A stretch of DNA of 8,904 nt, taken from contig DALYJJ010000206.1 of the NCBI GenBank assembly GCA_031969915.1, forward strand, positions 1 through 8,904, read 5' to 3'. The DNA comes from DALYJJ01 sp031969915. GTDB taxonomy: Bacteria; Acidobacteriota; Terriglobia; Bryobacterales; Bryobacteraceae. Position numbers and translations under genes: made by a program. Below the pieces are notes generated by a model, which was not told the origin of the DNA, did not search any database, and saw only the letters and a list, made by a program, of their open reading frames with translations. Below, piece by piece: positions 1 through 5,921 of this stretch; positions within the stretch are counted from its first letter, which is position 1, and each line of letters starts with the position of its first letter.

Positions 1-1
1 C

Positions 2-1336
2 GTGCGGCGGCGCGACTGGCTGGCGAGCCTCGCCGAGGAGTTCGCCGCCGCGTTGCTCTGGTTCCATCCGGCGGTCTGGTGGCTGCTGGCGCAGATCCGG
101 CTTTCGCGGGAGGAGACCGTGGACCGCGCGGTAATTGCGCTCACGGAAGCGCGGGAGCCATATGTCACGGCGCTGCTCAGGTTCGCGGGCGGTCCGGGCG
201 ACCTGGATTGCGCGCCCGCACCGCCTTTCCTGGGCAAAGATCACCTGGTCCAACGAATTCGCACTTTGATGAAGGAGGTCCGCATGTCCCATCGCAGGCG
301 CATCGCATCACTTGGCGCCGCCACGGCCGTCCTTGCCGCCGCAGGCTGGACGACCGTCAACGCATTTCCCCTGAAGGCCCCGCCACGCTACCGGCTGGCG
401 TCCCCGCCCGTCGCGCTTCAAACACAGGCCGCTCCGTCACAGACCCCGCGCGAGGTGGTCCGCTCCGGCGAGATCCGATCTTCCGCTGTGTCGCCGATAT
501 CCGTCGCCAAAGACGCCGTGGGGCGCCCCGTTCTCCGGCCTTACGAATATCCGCCCGCGGCCCGCGACAAGAAGATCGAGGGTGACGTCGTGATCGAACT
601 CCAGTTCAACCCGAGCGGGGAACTGATCGACGCGCGGGTGCTCTCCGGGCCCGACGAACTGCGGGCCGCCGCCATGCGCCGAGCGCTCCAGCCGGTCACG
701 CTTCCGGAGAGGACGGCGCGCCTGGAGGTGGTGGTGCCGTTCAAACTCGAAGACGCGCCACCGCGCCCGGCGTCCCCATTCGACAGCGGCGGCGTCTTGC
801 GCCGCGTGGACGTGAGCAAGCTCGCCGTGGAAGATCAGAACCGGGTTCGGCCGATGGTGGCGCCGTACGAAGGCCGCGAGATGAGCCGGAAGACCGTGGA
901 GCAGTTGCTTTCGGAGTTGCGTCCGGTGCTGGCGGGCGTGAATCTGAGCCTTCAGAAAGACCCGTCGGCGAACGAGTTCACGGTTTTGGTGCTGGCGAAT
1001 GCGCCGCCGGTTGCCGAGGCGATTCCCGCCAACCCGCCGGATCGGATTCGTGTCGGAGCCTACGTGCAGGCGGCGAAGCTGATCCAGCGCGCTGAACCGG
1101 CGTATCCGCCGCTGGCCCAGCAGGCGAGGATTCAGGGCACGGTGCGGTTCCAGATCGTGATCGGCAAGGAAGGAGACGTGAAGAACATCATGGTGGAATC
1201 CGGCCACCCGCTGCTGGTGCCGGCGGCGCTCGCAGCCCTAAAGCAGTGGACCTACCAACCAACGCTCTTGAATGGCACACCCGTGGAGGTGATCACCAAC
1301 GTCGACCTGAGCTTCGTGCTTCCCCCGGGCGCGTAG
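2..1336 (+). CDS. BlaR1-like M56 family regulatory metallopeptidase with TonB-type C-terminal domains (5'-truncated)
   Basis: The frame is open at the left edge and ends at TAG 1334-1336; 444 residues are visible. The first visible residues (VRRRDW, then LLWFHPAVWWL) match the stretch that follows the HExxH zinc helix in BlaR1/MecR1-type M56 peptidases, so the catalytic histidines should be encoded just upstream of base 1. The segment REETVDRAV (visible residues 36-44) corresponds to the region supplying the third zinc ligand, probably E37. A transmembrane segment lies at about 99-121. The exported part has two TonB-C-like modules, at about 180-248 and 350-440. The second is the clearer one, with the YPPLA, GTVRFQIVI and LKQWTYQPTLLNG pattern. 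Between them (about 265-335) is a stretch that looks POTRA-like. Family members sense envelope or antibiotic stress and cleave a partner repressor (BlaI-type). No repressor gene is visible here; it would probably lie upstream. Family assignment is strong; the signal sensed is unknown. Confidence 0.85.
   Translation: MRRRDWLASLAEEFAAALLWFHPAVWWLLAQIRLSREETVDRAVIALTEAREPYVTALLRFAGGPGDLDCAPAPPFLGKDHLVQRIRTLMKEVRMSHRRRIASLGAATAVLAAAGWTTVNAFPLKAPPRYRLASPPVALQTQAAPSQTPREVVRSGEIRSSAVSPISVAKDAVGRPVLRPYEYPPAARDKKIEGDVVIELQFNPSGELIDARVLSGPDELRAAAMRRALQPVTLPERTARLEVVVPFKLEDAPPRPASPFDSGGVLRRVDVSKLAVEDQNRVRPMVAPYEGREMSRKTVEQLLSELRPVLAGVNLSLQKDPSANEFTVLVLANAPPVAEAIPANPPDRIRVGAYVQAAKLIQRAEPAYPPLAQQARIQGTVRFQIVIGKEGDVKNIMVESGHPLLVPAALAALKQWTYQPTLLNGTPVEVITNVDLSFVLPPGA
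272..286 (+). promoter_or_regulatory. Internal Shine-Dalgarno and in-frame ATG within the M56 gene
   Basis: AAGGAGGT at 272-279 is a near-perfect anti-Shine-Dalgarno match. It is followed four bases later by an in-frame ATG (284-286) inside the M56 gene. Translation from there would start MSHRRRIASL and run straight into the hydrophobic segment that precedes the exported TonB-like domains. It would therefore give a 350-residue membrane-anchored protein without the peptidase domain. The motif also encodes the residues KEV, so protein conservation could explain it. Use as a start is inference only. Confidence 0.35.
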
Positions 1337-1341
1337 GCCGG

Positions 1342-2940
1342 TCATTCGCTCCGGTTGACGGGACCCGACCGCTGGATCGCCGTCAACCGGGGCGCGCCGG
1401 TTTCCTTCTTCTCGGGTTCGAGCACCCAGATGCGCCGTCCCCGGTAGTAGGTGAGGAGGCGATCGTTGGCGGCGGATCCGAGGTCGTGGGCCCAGACGAT
1501 GCGCTGCGCGTCGATGTCCGGGCCGTTGTAGACCCACTCCTCATGCAAACTCGCTTCGGGCGCCCGCCGTACCAGAACGAGGTGTCCTCCGGGCTGCGCG
1601 GCCAGCAGCCGCGCGATTGCGGAGCGGGGCTGGGCCTGCCGGTTCCATCCGGCGATGCGAGCCGCGGAGGTGAGCACGGGCTTCACCAGGAGGCAGACCA
1701 GAACGCCGAGCACTAACACCGCGCCCGCGCGTGCGCCGCGGCGACGCCACCGCGCGAGCCTCGACAGGGCAACGAACAGGGCCACCCAGAGCAACGCAGC
1801 GACGGGCGCGGCGTAGTGGGCGAGAGTCCACGTTTCGAGCGACAACGCGAACAGCCCCAGAGCGATGGGAACGGCCAGGGAGAGCGCCGCGGCTTCCACG
1901 CCCGCGGCGAACAGCAGCAGCAGAATAAGCGGCGCATCCGCCGAACAATCCGTGCGCAGGGTTGACAGCACAAAATCGAAACGCTTCCACAGGGCGATCG
2001 GGAACGGGCGTTCGGGCTGGTTCAGCCAGGTGAGTTCCCAGTCGTGAATTCTCCGCAACGTCGCCGTGGGCAGGCGCCTGGGCCCGTCGCCGGCGGGCAG
2101 AATCCACAAGGGCGGCGTGGAGGAGTATTGGCGCGAGTACTCGAGATAGGGCAACCGCAGGGGGTGGCCGGTGACCGCGCGGTCGTGCATGGCCTGCGCG
2201 CCCGCCCAAGCCGCGCCCCAAGCCGCCAGCGGCAGCAGCGCTTTGCGCAGCCGGGAGCCGCGAAGCAAAACCAGCAGCAGCCCAACGCCCACCGCCGCGC
2301 CTTCAAAGGGTCTCGTGAAGACCAACAGAAACGCTCCGGCGCCCATCACCCAACCGGCGCCGGCCCGGCCGAGCATGAGCCCACGGCACCCGCCCGCCAT
2401 CAGCATGGCGCCGGAAAACGCCACCGCACCGCCCCAGTAGCTGCGCGCCCAGTAATGCTCGGCGCCGAACACGGCAAAGGCGATGAGGGCCGCGATCAGG
2501 CCCCAGGCGCGCGAGGTCCACAACCCGACCGCCCAGTACGTCGCCCAACACAGGAGAGCGACACCCATTACGACGCCCCAGTGGGGATGACCGAACAGCA
2601 CCTGCCCGGCCGCGAGAAACGCCGCTTGTCCCAACTGGTACTTGGACGCGTAGGCGGGCTCCTGTAAGACGTGGGGCGCTTCGAAGAAGTCCCGCATGGG
2701 ATGCGGCGGATTCGCCAGGCGGCCTTGGGCGAGCGTGGCGGCTCCGAGCAAATACGAAAACTCGTCGTGCACACGCGGTTCGGGCGGCGGTTCGGTGAGC
2801 CGCCGCGCGGCGTGGTAGCCGAAGGGCACGAGGAGGAGCACCGCGGCGGGCAGCCAGCGCCGCGCCGGCGCAGGGCGGGCGCCGGCGAGAAGGCAGCCCA
2901 TCAGGCGCGCACAAAGCCCCACGGCTCGCAGCCAACTCAT
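1342..2940 (-). CDS. Multi-pass membrane protein, putative GT-C-type glycosyltransferase-like
   Basis: This reads 532 residues from ATG at 2940-2938 to TGA at 1344-1342. A second possible start is Met14 at 2901. There is a hydrophobic helix at about 29-47, then a polar loop with HDEFSYLL (58-65) and YASKYQLGQ (97-105), followed by about eight more hydrophobic segments to residue 420. A soluble tail (about 450-510) contains HLVLVRR, HEEWVYNGPDID and IWVLEPE. An acidic pair in the first extracytoplasmic loop (here D59-E60) followed by many membrane helices is the usual GT-C/PMT arrangement, in which a polyprenyl-phosphate-linked sugar is the donor. I infer a role in glycosylating an envelope component. 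No donor, acceptor or partner can be read from the sequence. It is convergent with the M56 gene (5-bp gap) and divergent from modB (75-bp gap). The open frame extends further upstream, but that part is unlike protein and overlaps modB. Confidence 0.7.
   Translation of the reverse strand: MSWLRAVGLCARLMGCLLAGARPAPARRWLPAAVLLLVPFGYHAARRLTEPPPEPRVHDEFSYLLGAATLAQGRLANPPHPMRDFFEAPHVLQEPAYASKYQLGQAAFLAAGQVLFGHPHWGVVMGVALLCWATYWAVGLWTSRAWGLIAALIAFAVFGAEHYWARSYWGGAVAFSGAMLMAGGCRGLMLGRAGAGWVMGAGAFLLVFTRPFEGAAVGVGLLLVLLRGSRLRKALLPLAAWGAAWAGAQAMHDRAVTGHPLRLPYLEYSRQYSSTPPLWILPAGDGPRRLPTATLRRIHDWELTWLNQPERPFPIALWKRFDFVLSTLRTDCSADAPLILLLLFAAGVEAAALSLAVPIALGLFALSLETWTLAHYAAPVAALLWVALFVALSRLARWRRRGARAGAVLVLGVLVCLLVKPVLTSAARIAGWNRQAQPRSAIARLLAAQPGGHLVLVRRAPEASLHEEWVYNGPDIDAQRIVWAHDLGSAANDRLLTYYRGRRIWVLEPEKKETGAPRLTAIQRSGPVNRSE
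1351..1390. terminator. Perfect 11-bp inverted repeat at the convergent gene junction, possible bidirectional terminator
   Basis: CCGGTTGACGG (1351-1361) is exactly repeated as its reverse complement CCGTCAACCGG (1380-1390), with an 18-base loop. It begins 14 bases after the M56 stop codon and lies inside the last codons of the opposite-strand membrane protein gene. A transcript from either side would fold into this stem. No T tract follows on either strand, so it is not a classical intrinsic terminator. It may instead pause polymerase or protect 3' ends. Confidence 0.4.
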
Positions 2941-2970
2941 AGCGGAAAATGGCGGAATCGGATACCGGCG

Positions 2971-2976
2971 AGTATA
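2971..2976 (-). promoter_or_regulatory. Possible -10 element for the membrane protein gene
   Basis: On the minus strand this reads TATACT, 30 bases before the ATG at 2940. It lies in the 75-bp gap between divergent genes. I find no convincing -35 hexamer at 16-18 bases, so the call rests on the -10 match and position alone. Confidence 0.25.
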
Positions 2977-2999
2977 CGTCTTCCGGGGACGCGCCGCGA

Positions 3000-3005
3000 T
3001 ACAAT
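3000..3005 (+). promoter_or_regulatory. Possible -10 element of the modB operon, near-leaderless
   Basis: TACAAT is separated by 10 bases from the modB ATG (3016). Initiation about 7 bases downstream of the hexamer would give a leader of only a few bases. This fits the absence of any Shine-Dalgarno sequence before the ATG. The -35 region (around 2977-2984) is not convincing. The nagB-like gene shows the same arrangement. Confidence 0.35.
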
Positions 3006-3015
3006 CGTGCTTCTC

Positions 3016-3693
3016 ATGGCGGTCGACTGGTTTCCGTTGTGGCTCAGCCTTCGCGTCGCGGCCGTTTCCACGCTGTTCTCGCTGGGGCTCGGCCTTTGGG
3101 TCGCCTGGCTGCTGGCCGGCCGGCCGTTTCGCGGGCGCGCCGTGCTGGACGCCGCGGTCACTCTGCCGCTGGTGCTCCCGCCCACGGTGCTGGGCTACTA
3201 TCTGCTGGTGCTGTTGGGCCGCGAGGGTCCCATCGGCCCGCTCTACGAAGCGGCATTCGGCACGCCGCTGGTGTTCACCTGGCAAGCGGCGGTGGTGGCC
3301 GCGATTGTGCACTCTGCGCCGCTTCTCATCCTGGCTTCCCGCGCCGCGTTTGAGAGCGTCGATCACACCTACGAGAAGGCGGCGCGGACGCTGGGAGCGT
3401 CGGAGTGGCGGATCTTCTGGCGCGTCACGCTGCCCTTGGCGAGGCGCTCGATTCTAGCCGTCGCCGCGCTGGCCTTCGCCCGCGCACTGGGCGATTTCGG
3501 CGTGACGATCATGATCGCGGGCAACATTCCGGGACGCACGCAGACCGTGGCGGTGGCCATCTACGACGCGGTGGAAGCGGGCAACGGCGCGCTGGCCCGT
3601 GTGCTGGTGGTGGTGGTCTCGCTGACCGCGATCGTGGTGCTCACCATTGCCAACCGGATCGGGGCGCCGCTCGGGCGCAGGCAGGCGGGATGA
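3016..3693 (+). CDS. modB: Molybdate-type ABC transporter permease ModB
   Basis: This 225-residue inner-membrane permease is close to the usual ModB length (about 225-230). About five hydrophobic segments are visible (about 6-34, 45-69, 88-110, 145-160, 192-212). The cytoplasmic EAA loop at 120-140 (EKAARTLGASEW then RVTLP) docks to the ATPase. The segment FARALGDFGVTIMIAGNIPG (154-173) and the following RTQT are the typical ModB signature region. Known ModB proteins form a homodimeric channel that moves molybdate, and sometimes tungstate, from a periplasmic ModA protein to the cytoplasm. I chose ATG 3016 because it gives a standard ModB N-terminus; GTG 3007 is an alternative. Its stop overlaps the start of the ATPase gene (ATGA, 3690-3693). 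No modA gene precedes it; the upstream neighbour is an unrelated divergent gene. The exact oxyanion cannot be fixed from sequence. Confidence 0.9.
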   Translation: MAVDWFPLWLSLRVAAVSTLFSLGLGLWVAWLLAGRPFRGRAVLDAAVTLPLVLPPTVLGYYLLVLLGREGPIGPLYEAAFGTPLVFTWQAAVVAAIVHSAPLLILASRAAFESVDHTYEKAARTLGASEWRIFWRVTLPLARRSILAVAALAFARALGDFGVTIMIAGNIPGRTQTVAVAIYDAVEAGNGALARVLVVVVSLTAIVVLTIANRIGAPLGRRQAG

Positions 3694-4760
3694 TCCAGGC
3701 CCGCATCCGGAAACGCTTCCCGCGCACGCGGGACTCCGCCGGCTTCGCGCTGGACATCGAGCTGGCCACCTCCGGCGGCGTCACGGTGCTGTTCGGACCG
3801 AGCGGCGCGGGCAAGACGCTGACCCTGGACTCCATCGCCGGCTTCGTACGTCCCGACGAGGGCCGCATCCTGCTGGACGACCTGCTGCTGTTCGACGGAG
3901 CGGCCAAGGTCCACCTTCCCCCGCAGATCCGGCGATGCGGCTACGTTTTCCAGAACTACGCGCTGTTCCCGCACATGACGCTGCGCGAGAACCTGGCCTT
4001 CGCCGGGCACCGGCTGCCGCGGCTGGAACGGCGCCGCCGGGTGAATGAGATGCTGGACCGCTTCGGCCTGGGGGATCTGGCCGGACGCCAACCCCACGAG
4101 CTTTCCGGCGGCCAGAAGCAGCGCGGATCGATTGCGCGCGCGCTGATCACCGCGCCGCGCCTGCTGCTGCTCGACGAGCCTGCCCGCGGGCTGGACGCGC
4201 CGCTCCGCCGGCAGTTGTATGAGACGCTGCGGCAGGTTCGCGAGGATTTCAACACGCCCATTCTCCTGGTCACGCACGACCTGGAGGAGTGCGTCAATCT
4301 GGGGGACGAGATGTTCATCTACCGCGACGGTGCGATCGTGCAAAGCGGCGCGCCGGCGGACGTAGTGGAGCATCCCGCCAACGCCGACGTTGCGCGGCTG
4401 CTGGACATCTACAACCTGCTGCCGGTGGAGATCCTGGCCCTGGACCCGCAGCGCGATTCGAGCCGCTACCGCTTCGCCGGCGCGGAGCTCGCGGGTCCCT
4501 ATTTCCGCGGCTTGCTGCTGGGGGCGCGCGTGCTGCTCTGCATTCGGCCGGATCAACTGGACGCCCGGGCGCGCGACGGACGGCCGGCGCCGAACCACGT
4601 CCCGTCGCGCCTGTTGAGCACGCTCGAGCGCCCCGGCGCGATGCGTCTGGAGTTCGAGAACGGCGTGCATGTCGATCTCGCCCGCGAAGAGTGGGAGGAG
4701 CGCAAGCATAATAAGGAGTGGGTGGTGGCGTTTCCCACGCGCGGCGTGCGGGCGCTCTGA
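3690..4760 (+). CDS. modC: Molybdate-type ABC transporter ATP-binding protein ModC
   Basis: This 356-residue cytoplasmic ATPase powers the ModB channel. The ABC motifs are complete and in order: Walker A GPSGAGKT (36-43), Q-loop Gln88 in VFQNYALFPH, signature LSGGQ (138-142), Walker B LLLLDE (158-163), D-loop GLD (167-169) and switch His196 in LVTHD. After about residue 240 there is a C-terminal region with GARVLLCIRPDQL (278-290) and a final stretch shaped like a TOBE/OB fold (about 300-356). TOBE/Mop domains in this family bind oxyanion and can inhibit transport. I do not see a clear Mop signature, so molybdate binding by the tail is uncertain. The start ATG (3690) overlaps the modB stop, implying translational coupling. 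The ABC class is certain; the ModC name rests on the neighbouring ModB, and sulfate- or tungstate-type relatives remain possible. Confidence 0.85.
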   Translation: MIQARIRKRFPRTRDSAGFALDIELATSGGVTVLFGPSGAGKTLTLDSIAGFVRPDEGRILLDDLLLFDGAAKVHLPPQIRRCGYVFQNYALFPHMTLRENLAFAGHRLPRLERRRRVNEMLDRFGLGDLAGRQPHELSGGQKQRGSIARALITAPRLLLLDEPARGLDAPLRRQLYETLRQVREDFNTPILLVTHDLEECVNLGDEMFIYRDGAIVQSGAPADVVEHPANADVARLLDIYNLLPVEILALDPQRDSSRYRFAGAELAGPYFRGLLLGARVLLCIRPDQLDARARDGRPAPNHVPSRLLSTLERPGAMRLEFENGVHVDLAREEWEERKHNKEWVVAFPTRGVRAL

Positions 4761-4773
4761 AGACCGGGGCCGA

Positions 4774-5355
4774 ATGAGGACATTGGACGAGTACATCGCC
4801 TTGGCCGAGCAAGCGCACGGGCACCTGTGCGCGGGGCAGATTCTGGGCGTGCGCATGGCGATGTACGGACTCCGCCTGCTCGCGTTGGACGATCCGGCGG
4901 GGGCGCATCGCAAGCGGCTGGTGACCTTTGTCGAGATCGACCGCTGCGCGACGGACGCGATCGGCGTGGTCACGGGGTGCCGCCTGGGCAAGCGGGCACT
5001 GAAGTTTCGCGACTTCGGGAAAATGGCGGCCACGTTTTGCGATCTGGGTGAAGATCGCGCGGTGCGGTTGGTGGCGTTGGAATCGTCCAAGCAGCGCGCG
5101 CGAGAGCTCCACCCGGAGATCGAAAGCAAGAACCGCCAGCAGATGGCCGCCTATCGCGAGCTGCCCGACGCCGAGCTGTTCTCCGCACAATGGGTGCGCG
5201 TGCGCATCGGCCCCGAGGACCTGCCCGGATACAAGGCGGCGCGCATCGCCTGCGAGCAGTGCGGCGAGGGGGTCAACTTCGAGCGCCAGGTGACGCGGGA
5301 CGGCCGCACGCTGTGCCGGGGCTGCGCGGGTGAACGGTACTACACGCCCCTCTGA
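4774..5355 (+). CDS. FmdE-family protein (formylmethanofuran dehydrogenase subunit E-like) with C-terminal zinc ribbon
   Basis: This 193-residue soluble protein has the FmdE N-terminal domain: HGHLCAGQILGVRMA (15-29), then VEIDRC (53-58) with Cys58 and GCRLGKRALKFRDFGK (68-83) with Cys69. The usual family motif is HGHxCPG; here the proline is alanine (A20). The C-terminus is a four-cysteine zinc ribbon, C160-x2-C163 and C181-x2-C184. FmdE was named for an accessory subunit copurified with methanogen molybdenum formylmethanofuran dehydrogenase. Bacterial members have no proven function, and no formylmethanofuran dehydrogenase genes are present here. It starts 13 bases after the modC stop and its stop overlaps the next start (TGATG). 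I infer a role tied to the transported metal or oxyanion, for example in cofactor assembly or metal handling. The start is the first in-frame ATG after modC. No clear Shine-Dalgarno is seen. Confidence 0.85.
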   Translation: MRTLDEYIALAEQAHGHLCAGQILGVRMAMYGLRLLALDDPAGAHRKRLVTFVEIDRCATDAIGVVTGCRLGKRALKFRDFGKMAATFCDLGEDRAVRLVALESSKQRARELHPEIESKNRQQMAAYRELPDAELFSAQWVRVRIGPEDLPGYKAARIACEQCGEGVNFERQVTRDGRTLCRGCAGERYYTPL

Positions 5356-5921
5356 TGCTTCGCATGTACATCACGGACCGGCGGCAGGTTGGCGGCGGCG
5401 CGGACACGTTGTTGGCGAATATCGAACGCGTGCTCGCCATGGACGTCGACTTCGTTCAGATCCGCGAGAAGGACCTCACCGCCGGCGCGCTCTATGATCT
5501 GGTGACGGCCGTCCTCGCGCTGCCCCGTCCGCCGGGCGCGCGCATTCTGGTCAACACGCGCCTCGACGTGGCCCTGGCGGCGGGCGCGCACGGGGCGCAC
5601 TTGCCCGCGGGCTCGCCGCCGCCCGCCGTGTGGCGCGCGCTGGCCCCACCCGGATTCCTGCTCGGCGTTTCATGCCATACGGAGGAAGAGTTGCGCGCCG
5701 CCGAAGGCGAGGGCGCGGATTACGCGCTCTACGGGCCGGTCTTCAAACCTTTGTCGAAGGACGACGGGCGGCCGCCGCTGGGGCTGGACGCGTTGGCAGC
5801 CGGCGCGCGAGCGGTCCGGATTCCCGTGCTGGCGCTGGGCGGCATCACCGTAGAGAACGCGTCGGCTTGCGCCGCGGCGGGCGCGGCGGGTGTTGCGGCG
5901 ATCAGTCTCTTCCAGCGGTAG
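5355..5921 (+). CDS. ThiE/TenI-family TIM-barrel protein, more likely TenI-type
   Basis: This 188-residue protein has the thiamine phosphate synthase/TenI fold: MYITDRR at the N-terminus, VQIREKD (34-40), ILVNTRLDVALAAGAHGAHLP (around 64-83), GVSCHT (104-109), ADYALYGPVFKPLSK (around 121-135) and LALGGIT (159-165). True ThiE enzymes join the HMP pyrophosphate and thiazole phosphate halves of thiamine. They carry a GQ[ED]D motif supplying a magnesium ligand after the HLG strand, and usually an NDD/NDR motif. Here these read HLPAGSPPP and VNTR. The LP-x-G-S pattern and the retained His108 resemble TenI, the thiazole tautomerase, as I recall it. The protein is short at the C-terminus, ending right after the last strand. 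It is the last gene of the modB operon, overlapping fmdE by one base, and its 3' end overlaps the opposite nagB-like gene by 20 bp. The family is certain; the specific activity is not. Confidence 0.8.
   Translation: MLRMYITDRRQVGGGADTLLANIERVLAMDVDFVQIREKDLTAGALYDLVTAVLALPRPPGARILVNTRLDVALAAGAHGAHLPAGSPPPAVWRALAPPGFLLGVSCHTEEELRAAEGEGADYALYGPVFKPLSKDDGRPPLGLDALAAGARAVRIPVLALGGITVENASACAAAGAAGVAAISLFQR

Noticed and set aside
2961..2985. ModE-like binding site (around the GTATAC palindrome at 2972-2977)
   Set aside because: Only a six-base palindrome and a loose CG-flanked match are present; the long TATATA-type dyad expected for ModE is missing.
2671..3015. Upstream extension of the modB frame
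   Set aside because: It overlaps the opposite-strand membrane protein and would put a charged, non-ModB sequence ahead of the first membrane helix.
3114..3125. GGCCGGCCGGCC palindrome in modB
   Set aside because: It encodes the ordinary membrane-loop residues around AGRP and is expected by chance in GC-rich coding sequence.
2941..3366. Upstream extension of the minus-strand membrane protein frame (to 674 residues)
   Set aside because: The added residues are low-complexity, rich in R/Q/H, unlike protein, and overlap the well-supported modB gene. The natural start is ATG 2940.
3561..5129. Long minus-strand open frame opposite modC and fmdE
   Set aside because: It is a shadow frame of GC-rich coding DNA; its residues are rich in R/Q/A/H with no recognisable domain, while the plus strand has clear ABC and FmdE motifs.
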